Part shown: positions 42,205 through 49,987 of the stretch, piece after piece | Numbering within the stretch: position 1 is the first letter of the stretch | Layout of the letters: the number at the start of each line of letters is the position of its first letter | Source: an uncultured bacterium | GTDB lineage: Bacteria > Bacteroidota > Bacteroidia > Bacteroidales > Bacteroidaceae | Length of the DNA: 64,000 nt | Assembly (NCBI GenBank): GCA_905215575.1 | Contig: CAJMQV010000002.1 | Location: 1-64,000 of the forward strand | Reading direction: 5' to 3' | The notes under the pieces: generated by a model | Databases searched by the model: none | What the model was told of the DNA's origin: nothing | The model's input: only the letters and a program-made list of their open reading frames with translations | Program-made: the position numbers and the translations under genes

Positions 42205-42262
42205 AGATGTCTGTATTTAGCATTTTTTACCGTGGTTGCAAGCCGCCCAAATCTATCCACAT
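42205..42262 (-). promoter_or_regulatory. Probable SAM-II riboswitch upstream of metK
   Basis: On the minus strand the leader begins GTGG (42257-42260), which pairs with CCAC (42232-42235) to form helix P1. In the loop lies GATTTG, then CTTGCAACCACGG, then TAAAAAATGCTAAATAC. The conserved strings GATTTG, CTTGCA-CCACG, TAAA and GCTAAA are in the order and spacing I remember for SAM-II (SAM-alpha). The -7 element is about 13 bp upstream. The distance from the aptamer to the metK ATG is about 75 nt, longer than typical; a short uORF (42148-42180, MKPHSCFFIL) occupies part of it. Confidence 0.75.
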
Positions 42263-42274
42263 TTATAATTATTG

Positions 42275-42282
42275 CAAAGATA
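42275..42282 (-). promoter_or_regulatory. Bacteroidales -7 element for metK
   Basis: Reads TATCTTTG on the minus strand, exact match, just before the SAM-II candidate. No -33 element at normal spacing was found. Confidence 0.6.
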
Positions 42283-42371
42283 GTGACTTTTCAATCAATA
42301 TACCGATTCTGGATATTAATAAACATAAAAAGCCTTTTTATTTAACATTACAGCGTGTTTCTGTTTCCTGT

Positions 42372-42869
42372 CTATGGAGTGTTAAGCCGCTGCCAAAGTT
42401 CTCTGACAGAGCAGTTTAATACAGGATGCCTTAAATCGGGAGCGATTTCTACAAGCGGTTTGAGCACAAAATCTCTTTCATGCAGCAGTTTGTGAGGCAG
42501 GGTGAGCTGTTGCAGGCGTCCGTCTGGCAACTGAATCTGTTCATCCATGCAGCAATTACCCAAAAACAAGAGGTCTATGTCTATGGGGCGGTCCTGATAG
42601 CCGATTCCGTTGCTTTTGACTTTTCGGCCCAGTTGCTTCTCAATGTCTTGAGTGATAGCCAGAATTTCTGCCGGAGTTTTGAGTGTTTTCAGATGGACTG
42701 CCGCATTCAGAAACAGGTTATCGGATGTGAATCCCCAAGGGGCTGTTTCATAAAACTCAGATAGGGCGCACACGCGCCCTATCTGAGTTTCCAATTCCTG
42801 AACAGTTTTCTGAAGCAACTCTCTCCGGTTTCCCTGGTTGCTTCCCAAGCTTAAATATAAGTCAGTCAT
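42372..42869 (-). CDS. folK: 2-amino-4-hydroxy-6-hydroxymethyldihydropteridine pyrophosphokinase
   Basis: Folate-pathway enzyme (HPPK) transferring pyrophosphate from ATP to the pterin alcohol. 165 residues. It has YLSLGSNQGNR (4-14), ETAPWGFTSDNLFLNAAVHL (about 41-60) and the RPIDIDLLFLG signature (about 94-104), followed by PHKLLHERDFVLKPL. The dihydropteroate synthase folP is not adjacent. Start overlaps the queA stop by one base. It is the 3' end of the queA-folK pair. Confidence 0.96.
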   Translation of the reverse strand: MTDLYLSLGSNQGNRRELLQKTVQELETQIGRVCALSEFYETAPWGFTSDNLFLNAAVHLKTLKTPAEILAITQDIEKQLGRKVKSNGIGYQDRPIDIDLLFLGNCCMDEQIQLPDGRLQQLTLPHKLLHERDFVLKPLVEIAPDLRHPVLNCSVRELWQRLNTP

Positions 42870-43927
42870 TAATCATTCAGTATTAACATGGCATCGCCAT
42901 AAGTTCCGAAACGATAACCTTCCTTGAGTGCCTGATTATAGGCTTCCATAACCAGTTCGTAGCCACCGTAAGCTGCTGTCAGCATCAACAGGGTGCTGTA
43001 AGGCAGATAGAAGTTGGCAACCATGGAATCGGCCACACTGAATTCGTAAGGAGGGAAGATAAATTTATTGGTCCATCCCTGGAATTCCTTCAGATGACAG
43101 TCGGTACCTACTGCCGATTCGATGGTACGTTGTACGGTTGTACCTACGGCGCAAATCTTGTGGCCGCTGTCTTTGGCCTGGTTTACGATGCGGCAAGCTT
43201 CAGCGCTGACGAACATCTCTTCGCTGTCCATCTTATGTTTGGTCAGGTCTTCTACATCGATTTCACGGAAGTTGCCCAAACCGCAGTGCATGGTTACGAA
43301 GGCGAAGTCAATTCCCTTGATTTCCATTCTCTTCATCAACTCGCGTGAGAAGTGCAGACCTGAAGTAGGAGCAGTTACGGCTCCTTCGTTCTTGGCAAAG
43401 ATACACTGGAAGCGTTCCATATCCTCTTTCTCTGTTTCACGCTTGATGAAACGTGGCAGTGGAGCCTCGCCCAGAGCATAGAGAGCGGCTTTGAACTCAT
43501 CGTGCGGTCCGTCGTACAGGAAGCGCAGGGTTCTTCCTCTGGAAGTGGTGTTGTCGATTACCTCGGCCACCATAGAATCGTCATCGCCAAAATAAAGCTT
43601 GTTTCCGATTCGGATTTTACGTGCCGGATCTACCAATACGTCCCACAGACGCAGTTCCTGATTCAGTTCGCGTAACAAAAATACTTCAATGCGTGCGCCG
43701 GTTTTTTCCTTGTTGCCATAAAGACGTGCCGGAAATACCTTGGTATCATTAAAGATGAAAACATCTTTGTCATCGAAATAATCCAGGATGTCCTTGAAGT
43801 AATCACGGTGCTCGATGGTTCCGCTTTTCTTGTGAAGCACCATCAGTCTGGATTCATCACGATGAAATGTTGGGTATAAGGCAATACGATCTTCGGGAAG
43901 TTTAAATTTAAAATCAGATAATTTCAT
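42869..43927 (-). CDS. queA: S-adenosylmethionine:tRNA ribosyltransferase-isomerase
   Basis: Transfers the ribosyl group of SAM to preQ1 in tRNA, producing epoxyqueuosine. 352 residues; signature blocks FKFKLPEDRIALYP (6-19), DKDVFIFNDTKVFPARL (about 52-68), GRTLRFLYDG and APTSGLHFS (about 185-193). The enzyme for the following step, queG, is encoded at 48.4 kb in this same window. It is encoded 36 bp downstream of truB on the same strand. Confidence 0.96.
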   Translation of the reverse strand: MKLSDFKFKLPEDRIALYPTFHRDESRLMVLHKKSGTIEHRDYFKDILDYFDDKDVFIFNDTKVFPARLYGNKEKTGARIEVFLLRELNQELRLWDVLVDPARKIRIGNKLYFGDDDSMVAEVIDNTTSRGRTLRFLYDGPHDEFKAALYALGEAPLPRFIKRETEKEDMERFQCIFAKNEGAVTAPTSGLHFSRELMKRMEIKGIDFAFVTMHCGLGNFREIDVEDLTKHKMDSEEMFVSAEACRIVNQAKDSGHKICAVGTTVQRTIESAVGTDCHLKEFQGWTNKFIFPPYEFSVADSMVANFYLPYSTLLMLTAAYGGYELVMEAYNQALKEGYRFGTYGDAMLILND

Positions 43928-43963
43928 TTCAAATACTCTCCTTAAATATTTTTAGATACACGA

Positions 43964-44686
43964 TTATTTCTCTTCGGGGATGGCGATTGTCTGTTGGCTG
44001 AGCCATTCTGAAAACTCATCCAGTTTCAGGCAATCTTCCACTTTATAGTCGCCGATGCGCGTGCGGCGCAGTGCGGTGAGATGTCCTCCGCTGTTCAGCG
44101 CCTCGCCGATGTCGCGGGCCAGAGCGCGGATGTAAGTACCTTTGCTGCACACCACCCGGATTTCAATGTCCGGCAAGTTGCAGTTCAGCAATTCTATTTC
44201 GTCAATGACCAGAGTCTTGGCTTTCAGCTCTACATTTTCTCCTTTTCGGGCCAGATCATATGCCCGGTCGCCGTTTACCTTGCAGGCCGAGAATGCCGGA
44301 GGAACCTGCTCTATGGTTCCAACGAATTTTTTCAGTGTTTCCTCTACCAGCTCACGGGTGATATGATCTGTAGGATATGTAGCGTCGATTTCCTTTTCCA
44401 GATCATACGATGGAGTGGTTGCTCCCAAACGGATGGTGGCTACATATTCTTTGGTATGAGCCTGCAGTTCCATGATTTTTTTGGTTGCCTTTCCGGTGCA
44501 GATAATCAGTACTCCGGTGGCCAGAGGGTCCAGAGTCCCCGCGTGTCCCACTTTGAGTTTTTTTATCTTCAGCTTTTTGCAAAGCTCATATCTGGCTTTG
44601 GCTACCAGACCGAAAGACGTCCATTCATAGGGCTTGTCAAAACAGAGGATTTCTCCCTCTTTAAAGTCATATATTTTAGAATGCAT
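43964..44686 (-). CDS. truB: tRNA pseudouridine(55) synthase
   Basis: Forms pseudouridine at position 55 of the T-loop. 240 residues; VGHAGTLDPLATGVLI (about 47-62) holds the catalytic Asp, DP-L, followed by the ATKKIMELQAHTKEYVATIRLG block and CSKGTYIRALARDIGE (about 179-194). The C-terminal PUA-like region is short, usual for Bacteroidetes. It overlaps uppP by 11 bp, suggesting coupling. Its neighbours are queA below and uppP above. Confidence 0.96.
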   Translation of the reverse strand: MHSKIYDFKEGEILCFDKPYEWTSFGLVAKARYELCKKLKIKKLKVGHAGTLDPLATGVLIICTGKATKKIMELQAHTKEYVATIRLGATTPSYDLEKEIDATYPTDHITRELVEETLKKFVGTIEQVPPAFSACKVNGDRAYDLARKGENVELKAKTLVIDEIELLNCNLPDIEIRVVCSKGTYIRALARDIGEALNSGGHLTALRRTRIGDYKVEDCLKLDEFSEWLSQQTIAIPEEK

Positions 44687-45491
44687 GCGAGATAATGAGG
44701 GTGAGACCTACCAAGGCACAGTAAATGGCAAAATAAATCAGTTTTCCTTTTTTTACGATATTGATCATCCACTTGCAGGCAAGGCATCCGGACACAAAGG
44801 CTGCAATGAATCCGATGCAGAGTGCGCTGAGTGATAGATCGCCGATTGCGGCTTCAGCTCCTTCTTTGGCTGCCTTGATCAAATCAAGCAATGCTTCGCC
44901 TAAAATCGGCGGGATAACCATAAGGAAAGAGAACTGGGCAAGTGTCTCCTTCTTGTTTCCTAAAATCAGTCCGGTGGCAATTGTTGAACCGGAACGTGAC
45001 ACACCCGGAAGTACGGCAAAAGCCTGCGCAAGTCCGATGATGAAGGCATCCTTCATGGAAATGGTTTCCTTCTGGCGTGGTTTGGCAAAATAAGAGAAAG
45101 TCAGCAGAGAGGCTGTGATCAGCAGGCAAAAACCTACAACCAGCAGACCGCTGCCGAAGATTTCTTCCACATAGTCCTTGAAAAATACTCCTACGATACC
45201 TACTGGGATCATGGAAATAAGGATATTCACGACATATTTCTGTTCCTTGTTCATGCCGGTTGGACCGGTTGGTTGGAACAGTCCCTTGAATATCCATACG
45301 ATTTCCTTGAACAGGATTACCAGTGTACTCAATACGGTGGCGACATGAACAGCCACGGTAAAGGTCAGGTTTGATTCGCCGTCAACTCCGAGGAGGTTTG
45401 AGGCTATGGCTAAATGTCCACTACTACTCACAGGCAGGTATTCAGTCAGTCCTTGCAGAATACCCATCAATAAAGCATCAGAATTTGTCAT
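44676..45491 (-). CDS. uppP: Undecaprenyl-diphosphatase
   Basis: Integral membrane enzyme (UppP/BacA) dephosphorylating undecaprenyl diphosphate to recycle the cell-wall lipid carrier; bacitracin resistance comes with it. 271 residues, about eight helices, with LQGLTEYLPVSSSGHL (14-29) and LPGVSRSGSTIATG (about 160-173), the two conserved active-site blocks. It overlaps truB and follows DUF3098 after 5 bp. Nothing unusual in length. Confidence 0.97.
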   Translation of the reverse strand: MTNSDALLMGILQGLTEYLPVSSSGHLAIASNLLGVDGESNLTFTVAVHVATVLSTLVILFKEIVWIFKGLFQPTGPTGMNKEQKYVVNILISMIPVGIVGVFFKDYVEEIFGSGLLVVGFCLLITASLLTFSYFAKPRQKETISMKDAFIIGLAQAFAVLPGVSRSGSTIATGLILGNKKETLAQFSFLMVIPPILGEALLDLIKAAKEGAEAAIGDLSLSALCIGFIAAFVSGCLACKWMINIVKKGKLIYFAIYCALVGLTLIISHAF

Positions 45492-45496
45492 TTCTT

Positions 45497-45727
45497 TTAG
45501 TCGTTGTTTTTAGGTTTATACAGAATGCCGTAAACGATAAAGAGGAAGCCGAAAAGACAAGTCAGCGGAGCAATCTTAATGCGTTGTGCGCTGAAAATAT
45601 CCGGATTGAAGGTAGTTTCGGTACTTCCCGGGCCGGACATCAGGATGAAGCCGATAATAACGATAATCATTCCTATCGCCAGTAAAATGAAGTTCTTTTT
45701 ACCGAATGCAAAATTTCTTTTGTCCAT
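45497..45727 (-). CDS. DUF3098 small membrane protein
   Basis: 76-residue Bacteroidetes protein with two hydrophobic helices (about 12-32 and 50-70) and little else. Function unknown. It lies between ftsX and uppP, an order I recall as common in Bacteroidetes (ftsX, DUF3098, uppP, truB, queA). It is plausible that it assists an envelope protein, but nothing in the sequence supports that directly. Confidence 0.88.
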   Translation of the reverse strand: MDKRNFAFGKKNFILLAIGMIIVIIGFILMSGPGSTETTFNPDIFSAQRIKIAPLTCLFGFLFIVYGILYKPKNND

Positions 45728-45742
45728 AATATTGTTTTTTAA

Positions 45743-46618
45743 TTACATTTCATGAAGTTCTCCCGCTTTCATTTTCAGGAATTTGTTGATTGAGAGGTAG
45801 GAACTGGTCAGAGTGAGTAGGATTCCTGCCAAAAATACGGCACCCGCCATAATCAGAACGATGTTCAGGGTGATGATATTCTCCAGCACCGGATCGTAGC
45901 GGAGAAACAGGTGGATGCCTGTAAGCAGTACTCCGTTGGCCAGAATGGCCGAAGTCAGTCCGATCCAGAAACTGCGGGAAAGGAATGGCCGCCGGATAAA
46001 GCTCCAGCGTGCTCCTACCAGTTTCATGGTGTGAATGAGAAAGCGGTTGGCATAAAGGCTCATTTTCACCGTACTGTTGATCAGACCAAACGAAACGAAA
46101 GTAAGCAGAGCTGCCAGAATCAGAAGCACCAGACTTACCTTTTGCAGATTGTTGTTCAGATTGTCGATCAGATCTTTCTGATAGACCACGTTCAGCACGA
46201 TGGATTGTGCCTTGATGTCTCGGGTAATCCAAGACAAGCTGTCTGAATTGGCATAATCTGCTTTCAGATGCACCTCCAGCGAAGGTGAAAACGGATTGGA
46301 GCCTAAAAACTCTTCCGGATCGGTACCCATTTCCTGGATGTGTTCTTTCAAGGCCTGTTCCTTACTGATATAGTCTAGCTTTTTGATGTATCTTTTCTGC
46401 TGCATCTCACGGGTATATACCTGAATGGCATCTTCTCCGGCCTCGTCAGAGAGGAGAACGGATACAACCAGATCTTCCTTGACTGAGTTGGACAGCTGGT
46501 GAGCTACCTGTACAAAGAAGGCCACCAGCCCGAACAGAATCAGCACCAGTGCCGTACTGATACATGACGTGAAGACCTGCATGCCCGTGAGGCTTCTTTT
46601 TCTCTTGCCTTTTCTCAT
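45743..46618 (-). CDS. ftsX: Cell-division ABC-type permease FtsX
   Basis: Inner-membrane partner of the FtsE ATPase, regulating peptidoglycan hydrolases at the division site. 291 residues from the ATG at 46618; an upstream TTG at 46645 would overlap miaB by 14 bp. Four transmembrane helices: one near 15-40, a large extracellular loop of about 110 residues (with LGSNPFSPSLEVHLKADYAN), and three more from about 165 to the end. ftsE is not adjacent. The gene is 13 bp after the miaB stop and 15 bp before DUF3098. Confidence 0.92.
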   Translation of the reverse strand: MRKGKRKRSLTGMQVFTSCISTALVLILFGLVAFFVQVAHQLSNSVKEDLVVSVLLSDEAGEDAIQVYTREMQQKRYIKKLDYISKEQALKEHIQEMGTDPEEFLGSNPFSPSLEVHLKADYANSDSLSWITRDIKAQSIVLNVVYQKDLIDNLNNNLQKVSLVLLILAALLTFVSFGLINSTVKMSLYANRFLIHTMKLVGARWSFIRRPFLSRSFWIGLTSAILANGVLLTGIHLFLRYDPVLENIITLNIVLIMAGAVFLAGILLTLTSSYLSINKFLKMKAGELHEM

Positions 46619-46631
46619 GGTAACTGGCTGT

Positions 46632-47957
46632 TTAGTTGACGACAATACCCTTCAGTGTAGCCGAAGAACTTTCGGTAATCTGCACCTGGATAAAATCACC
46701 GATATGATTGTTTCCACGGTCGAATACCACTACCTTATTTTGCTCCGTGCGGCCGAACAACTGGTCTTTAGAGCGTTTGCTGACTCCTTCAACCAGCACC
46801 TCATAGGTTTTTCCTACACACTGGCGGTTGCTTTCGGCAGAAAGTTCATTCTGCAGAGCGATCAGTTCGTTCAGACGGCGCACCTTGGTTTCCTCATCAA
46901 TATCGTCCTTGAAATGCTTGGAGGCATAAGTGCCCGGTCTTTCCGAATATTTGAACATGAATGCGCTGTCGTAAGCACATTCGCGCATCAGCGAGAGTGA
47001 TTCCTGATGATCTTCTTCCGTTTCGGTGCAGTAACCGGCAAAAATGTCGGTGCTGAGTCCGCAATCGGGGATGATGCGACGGATTGCGGCCACACGCTCC
47101 AGATACCATTCACGGGTATATTTTCGGTTCATCAGTTTCAGAATGCGGTTGCTTCCGCTCTGTACCGGAAGATGGATGTTGCGGCATACATTAGGCTCCT
47201 CGGCAATGACGTGCAGGGTTTCGTCGCTCATGTCTTTCGGGTGTGATGTGGTAAAGCGTACACGCATGCCCTGGGCTTCATGTGCCACCATGCGCAGCAA
47301 GGTCGGGAAATTCACTTCCTTGCCGTCGTTCTCATCCTTCCACAGATAAGAGTTCACGTTCTGTCCCAGCAGAGTCACTTCCTTGAAACCTCTTTCCTTC
47401 AGGTCACGTACTTCGTTGAGGATACTTTCCACGTCGCGGCTTCTTTCACGTCCGCGGGTATAGGGCACAATGCAGTAGTGGCAGAAGTTGTTGCAACCGC
47501 GCATGATGCTGACAAATCCTCCGATCTGCTTGCCGCAGATGCGTTGCGGAATCACGTCACGATAGGTTTCTGTAGTAGACAGTTCCACATTGATGGCTTT
47601 GTGTCCCATTTCCACCTGAGCGATCAGGTCGGGCAACGACATATAGGCATCCGGTCCCACTACGATATCCACATGATGTTCCTCGATAAGTTTTTCCTTG
47701 ACACGCTCGGCCATACAGCCCAATACACCGATAATCAGATGTCTTCCTTTCTTCTTCTGAGAGTGGAAGAATTCCAGACGGTTGATGATTTTTTGCTCGG
47801 CATTGTCTCGCACCGAACAGGTATTCAGAAATACGGCGTCAGCCTCGTCCAGTGATTCGCATATATCATAGCCTGCCATCTTCATGACTGAGGCCACAAC
47901 TTCACTGTCGGCCACATTCATCTGGCAACCATAGGTTTCTATAAAGAGTTTTTTCAT
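46632..47957 (-). CDS. miaB: tRNA-2-methylthio-N6-dimethylallyladenosine synthase
   Basis: Radical-SAM methylthiotransferase acting on i6A37 of tRNAs, 441 residues from the ATG at 47957. N-terminal UPF0004 domain with ETYGCQMNVADSE (about 6-18), the radical-SAM triad in MRGCNNFCHYCIVPYTRGRE (about 150-169), and a C-terminal TRAM domain. The frame continues 19 codons upstream through the promoter and is not used. A promoter -7 element is at 47988. Confidence 0.96.
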   Translation of the reverse strand: MKKLFIETYGCQMNVADSEVVASVMKMAGYDICESLDEADAVFLNTCSVRDNAEQKIINRLEFFHSQKKKGRHLIIGVLGCMAERVKEKLIEEHHVDIVVGPDAYMSLPDLIAQVEMGHKAINVELSTTETYRDVIPQRICGKQIGGFVSIMRGCNNFCHYCIVPYTRGRERSRDVESILNEVRDLKERGFKEVTLLGQNVNSYLWKDENDGKEVNFPTLLRMVAHEAQGMRVRFTTSHPKDMSDETLHVIAEEPNVCRNIHLPVQSGSNRILKLMNRKYTREWYLERVAAIRRIIPDCGLSTDIFAGYCTETEEDHQESLSLMRECAYDSAFMFKYSERPGTYASKHFKDDIDEETKVRRLNELIALQNELSAESNRQCVGKTYEVLVEGVSKRSKDQLFGRTEQNKVVVFDRGNNHIGDFIQVQITESSSATLKGIVVN

Positions 47958-47987
47958 TGATAAGTTGTATAAATCGAATTTTGTCTG

Positions 47988-47995
47988 CAAAGATA
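47988..47995 (-). promoter_or_regulatory. Bacteroidales -7 element for miaB
   Basis: Reads TATCTTTG on the minus strand, exact match, 30 bp before the miaB ATG. The queA-truB-uppP-ftsX-miaB run may all start here. Confidence 0.6.
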
Positions 47996-48137
47996 GCCAA
48001 TTTAAAACAGACATAGCTACTGAACTGCGGGCTAAAGATTCAAATAATCTTTAGATTGACGTTAAATAATTATAAATACTTATTTTTCTGCCTTTTATGT
48101 ATTGTGCTTTTGGAAAATTATTCGGAATTTTGTGCAC

Positions 48138-48214
48138 CGAATAAAAAACATTAGATTTTTTCATAGTTAAGGTTTAGTTTAAGGAAAAAGGGAGCTGTGA
48201 AGCCCCCTTTTTTT
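48138..48214 (+). ncRNA. Candidate small RNA with its own terminator
   Basis: The roughly 400-bp gap between miaB and queG (both minus) has a plus-strand signal. TTG (48102-48104), 20 bp, then GAATTTTG (48125-48132), one mismatch from TAnnTTTG; a start near 48138; then a strong terminator at 48185-48214, GGGAGCT with AGCCCCC (one A-C mismatch) followed by seven T. No ORF is present. The transcript would be about 77 nt. On the minus strand the same hairpin could end queG. Also in the gap are a 9-bp hairpin at 48032-48054 and a TATTCGG/CCGAATA dyad at 48119-48143 overlapping the candidate promoter. Confidence 0.4.
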
Positions 48215-48358
48215 GTTGCCTTTTTTCTGTACTTCTTCGATCCCCTCTCGTTTGGTTTTCATGCTGTATGCTTTATGGTTGCGTTATCAGAATGTTCTGA
48301 AAAATTGCCCGGCATCATTTTCTCTTTTTGTCGGGAGCATTTGATCAAATCATCGGCA

Positions 48359-49345
48359 TCATTTTTTGTCCTCTCTTTCTCTTTCCGGATTTTCCTCTCC
48401 GGTCATACTCCTGATATTACGCATTAATCCCTCATATTTGGCCCTTTTAACGGCTGATCCTCGAAACAGTTTCCGATATTCTTCTACGGATAATTGCTGC
48501 CATTTCCGACGGGTCATGTCTTTCAGTTCTTTTCTGATCTGGAAACTTTCTTCGTGTGTAGGTTTCGCGAAGCGCAGATGCGGACAGGACGCTTGACAGC
48601 GGTCGCAACCATAAAAGCAGGGTTCCATATGTGTGGCAGCCCATTGAGGGATTTCATCCCGGTTTTCTATGGTGAGATAACTCAGGCAACGGCGTGCGTC
48701 AAATCCTTCCGAGGTCAGTGCGTGAGTAGGGCAGGCTTCCATACATTTCCGGCAATTGCCACAACGGCTTTTCTGCGGACTGTCATAGGAATCAACCGGC
48801 AAGGTAAGAAACAGTTCGCCCAAGAAGAAAGTGCTTCCGGCTTGGGGGATGATGAGCTGATGGTTACGTCCGATCCATCCCAGTCCGGCTTTCCAGGCCC
48901 AATACCGTTCCAATACGGGTGCCGTGTCGCAAAAAGCCCGTCCGGGCAAAATCTCCGCTTTTTGTTCTTCCGGAATCTGATCCAGAATCTGTTCCATCAG
49001 CCGACGCAGTTTTTCCTTCATCACATCATGATAGTCTTTGCCATAGGCGTACCACGACAGGCAGCCTTCCCGCTCGTCCATGAATTCGGGAGGATAATAG
49101 TTCAGTGCCACGCTGACGATGCTTCGGGTGCCGGGAACCAGTTCGCGGGGATCAAACCGCATCGGAGCATGGTTGGCCAGATATTCCATAGAGCCATGCG
49201 CTCCCTGTTGCAGCCATTCCTCAAAGTAGACTCGGTGGTCGTTGTTTACGGGTTCTGCCGGGGCTATACCACAAGCATAAAAGCCGAGGCGTGAGGCCTC
49301 GGCTTTTATTTGGGTAGCAGAAAGTATGATTTCTGTTTGTTTCAT
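48359..49345 (-). CDS. queG: Epoxyqueuosine reductase
   Basis: Cobalamin- and iron-sulfur-dependent enzyme reducing epoxyqueuosine to queuosine in tRNA. 328 residues; the two [4Fe-4S] motifs are CGNCRKCMEACPTHAL (about 193-208) and CFYGCDRCQASCPH (about 240-253). The N-terminal region has the B12-binding DUF1730 stretch with GLGWIGRNHQLI. It works with QueA, also in this window, and needs B12. Downstream on the minus strand lies the 48.0-48.36 kb gap; upstream is a deacetylase gene. Confidence 0.96.
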   Translation of the reverse strand: MKQTEIILSATQIKAEASRLGFYACGIAPAEPVNNDHRVYFEEWLQQGAHGSMEYLANHAPMRFDPRELVPGTRSIVSVALNYYPPEFMDEREGCLSWYAYGKDYHDVMKEKLRRLMEQILDQIPEEQKAEILPGRAFCDTAPVLERYWAWKAGLGWIGRNHQLIIPQAGSTFFLGELFLTLPVDSYDSPQKSRCGNCRKCMEACPTHALTSEGFDARRCLSYLTIENRDEIPQWAATHMEPCFYGCDRCQASCPHLRFAKPTHEESFQIRKELKDMTRRKWQQLSVEEYRKLFRGSAVKRAKYEGLMRNIRSMTGEENPEREREDKK

Positions 49346-49365
49346 CTGTTCTGAATAAGTGTGTG

Positions 49366-49977
49366 TCAGTCAAATGTCTTGAATTCGTATCCTTGCTCTT
49401 TGAGCCATTGTATGGACCGGGGCAGCGCGGTGCGCAGCTTGTCGATGCTTTTCAGCGAGTCGTGAAAGGTAATGATCGATCCGTTGCGTGCATATTTCTG
49501 CACATTGAGGAATACTTCCTCGGCAGAGATCCATTTGCTGTAATCGCGCGTTACAAGATCCCACATCACGATTCTGTATTTCTTCCTGAGAAGAAGATAT
49601 TGAAACCAACGCATCCAACCGTGAGGCGGACGGAACAGGTCGGTTTGTAGCATCTCGTTTGCCTTGTCCGTATTGGCCAGATAGTTTTTACTCAGATACT
49701 TGAAACCGCCGATGTGATTGAAGGTATGGTTTCCGATGCGGTGGCCGCGTTCGACGACCATACGAAACACTTCGGGGTGCTTGCGCACATTGTCGCCCAC
49801 CATGAAAAAGGTGGCTTTTATCTGAAAATGATCAAGAGTGTCCAACACAAAAGGCGTTGCTTCGGGAATGGGGCCGTCATCGAAGGTCAGATAAACGGCC
49901 TTCTCATGACGGTTCATTCTCCATAAAGCTCGTGGATAGATCCATCTCAGAAATATGGATGGTTGTTCTATGATCAT
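49366..49977 (-). CDS. Polysaccharide deacetylase family (NodB-type) protein
   Basis: CE4-type carbohydrate esterase domain of 203 residues. Motif 1 YLTFDDGPIPEATP (30-43) with the catalytic Asp pair, motif 2 HRIGNHTFNH (about 77-86, the HxxxH metal site) and a PPHG motif 3 (about 116). No signal peptide is seen, which is unusual for a CE4 acting on peptidoglycan or capsule, so a cytoplasmic or membrane-associated substrate is possible. It lies 20 bp before queG and 10 bp after the DUF2723 gene. Confidence 0.9.
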   Translation of the reverse strand: MIIEQPSIFLRWIYPRALWRMNRHEKAVYLTFDDGPIPEATPFVLDTLDHFQIKATFFMVGDNVRKHPEVFRMVVERGHRIGNHTFNHIGGFKYLSKNYLANTDKANEMLQTDLFRPPHGWMRWFQYLLLRKKYRIVMWDLVTRDYSKWISAEEVFLNVQKYARNGSIITFHDSLKSIDKLRTALPRSIQWLKEQGYEFKTFD

Positions 49978-49987
49978 TTCCGTGCGA

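Noticed and set aside
48197..48427. 76-codon plus-strand frame after the candidate small RNA
   Set aside because: Begins after the terminator and enters the end of queG antisense; hydrophobic but not family-like.
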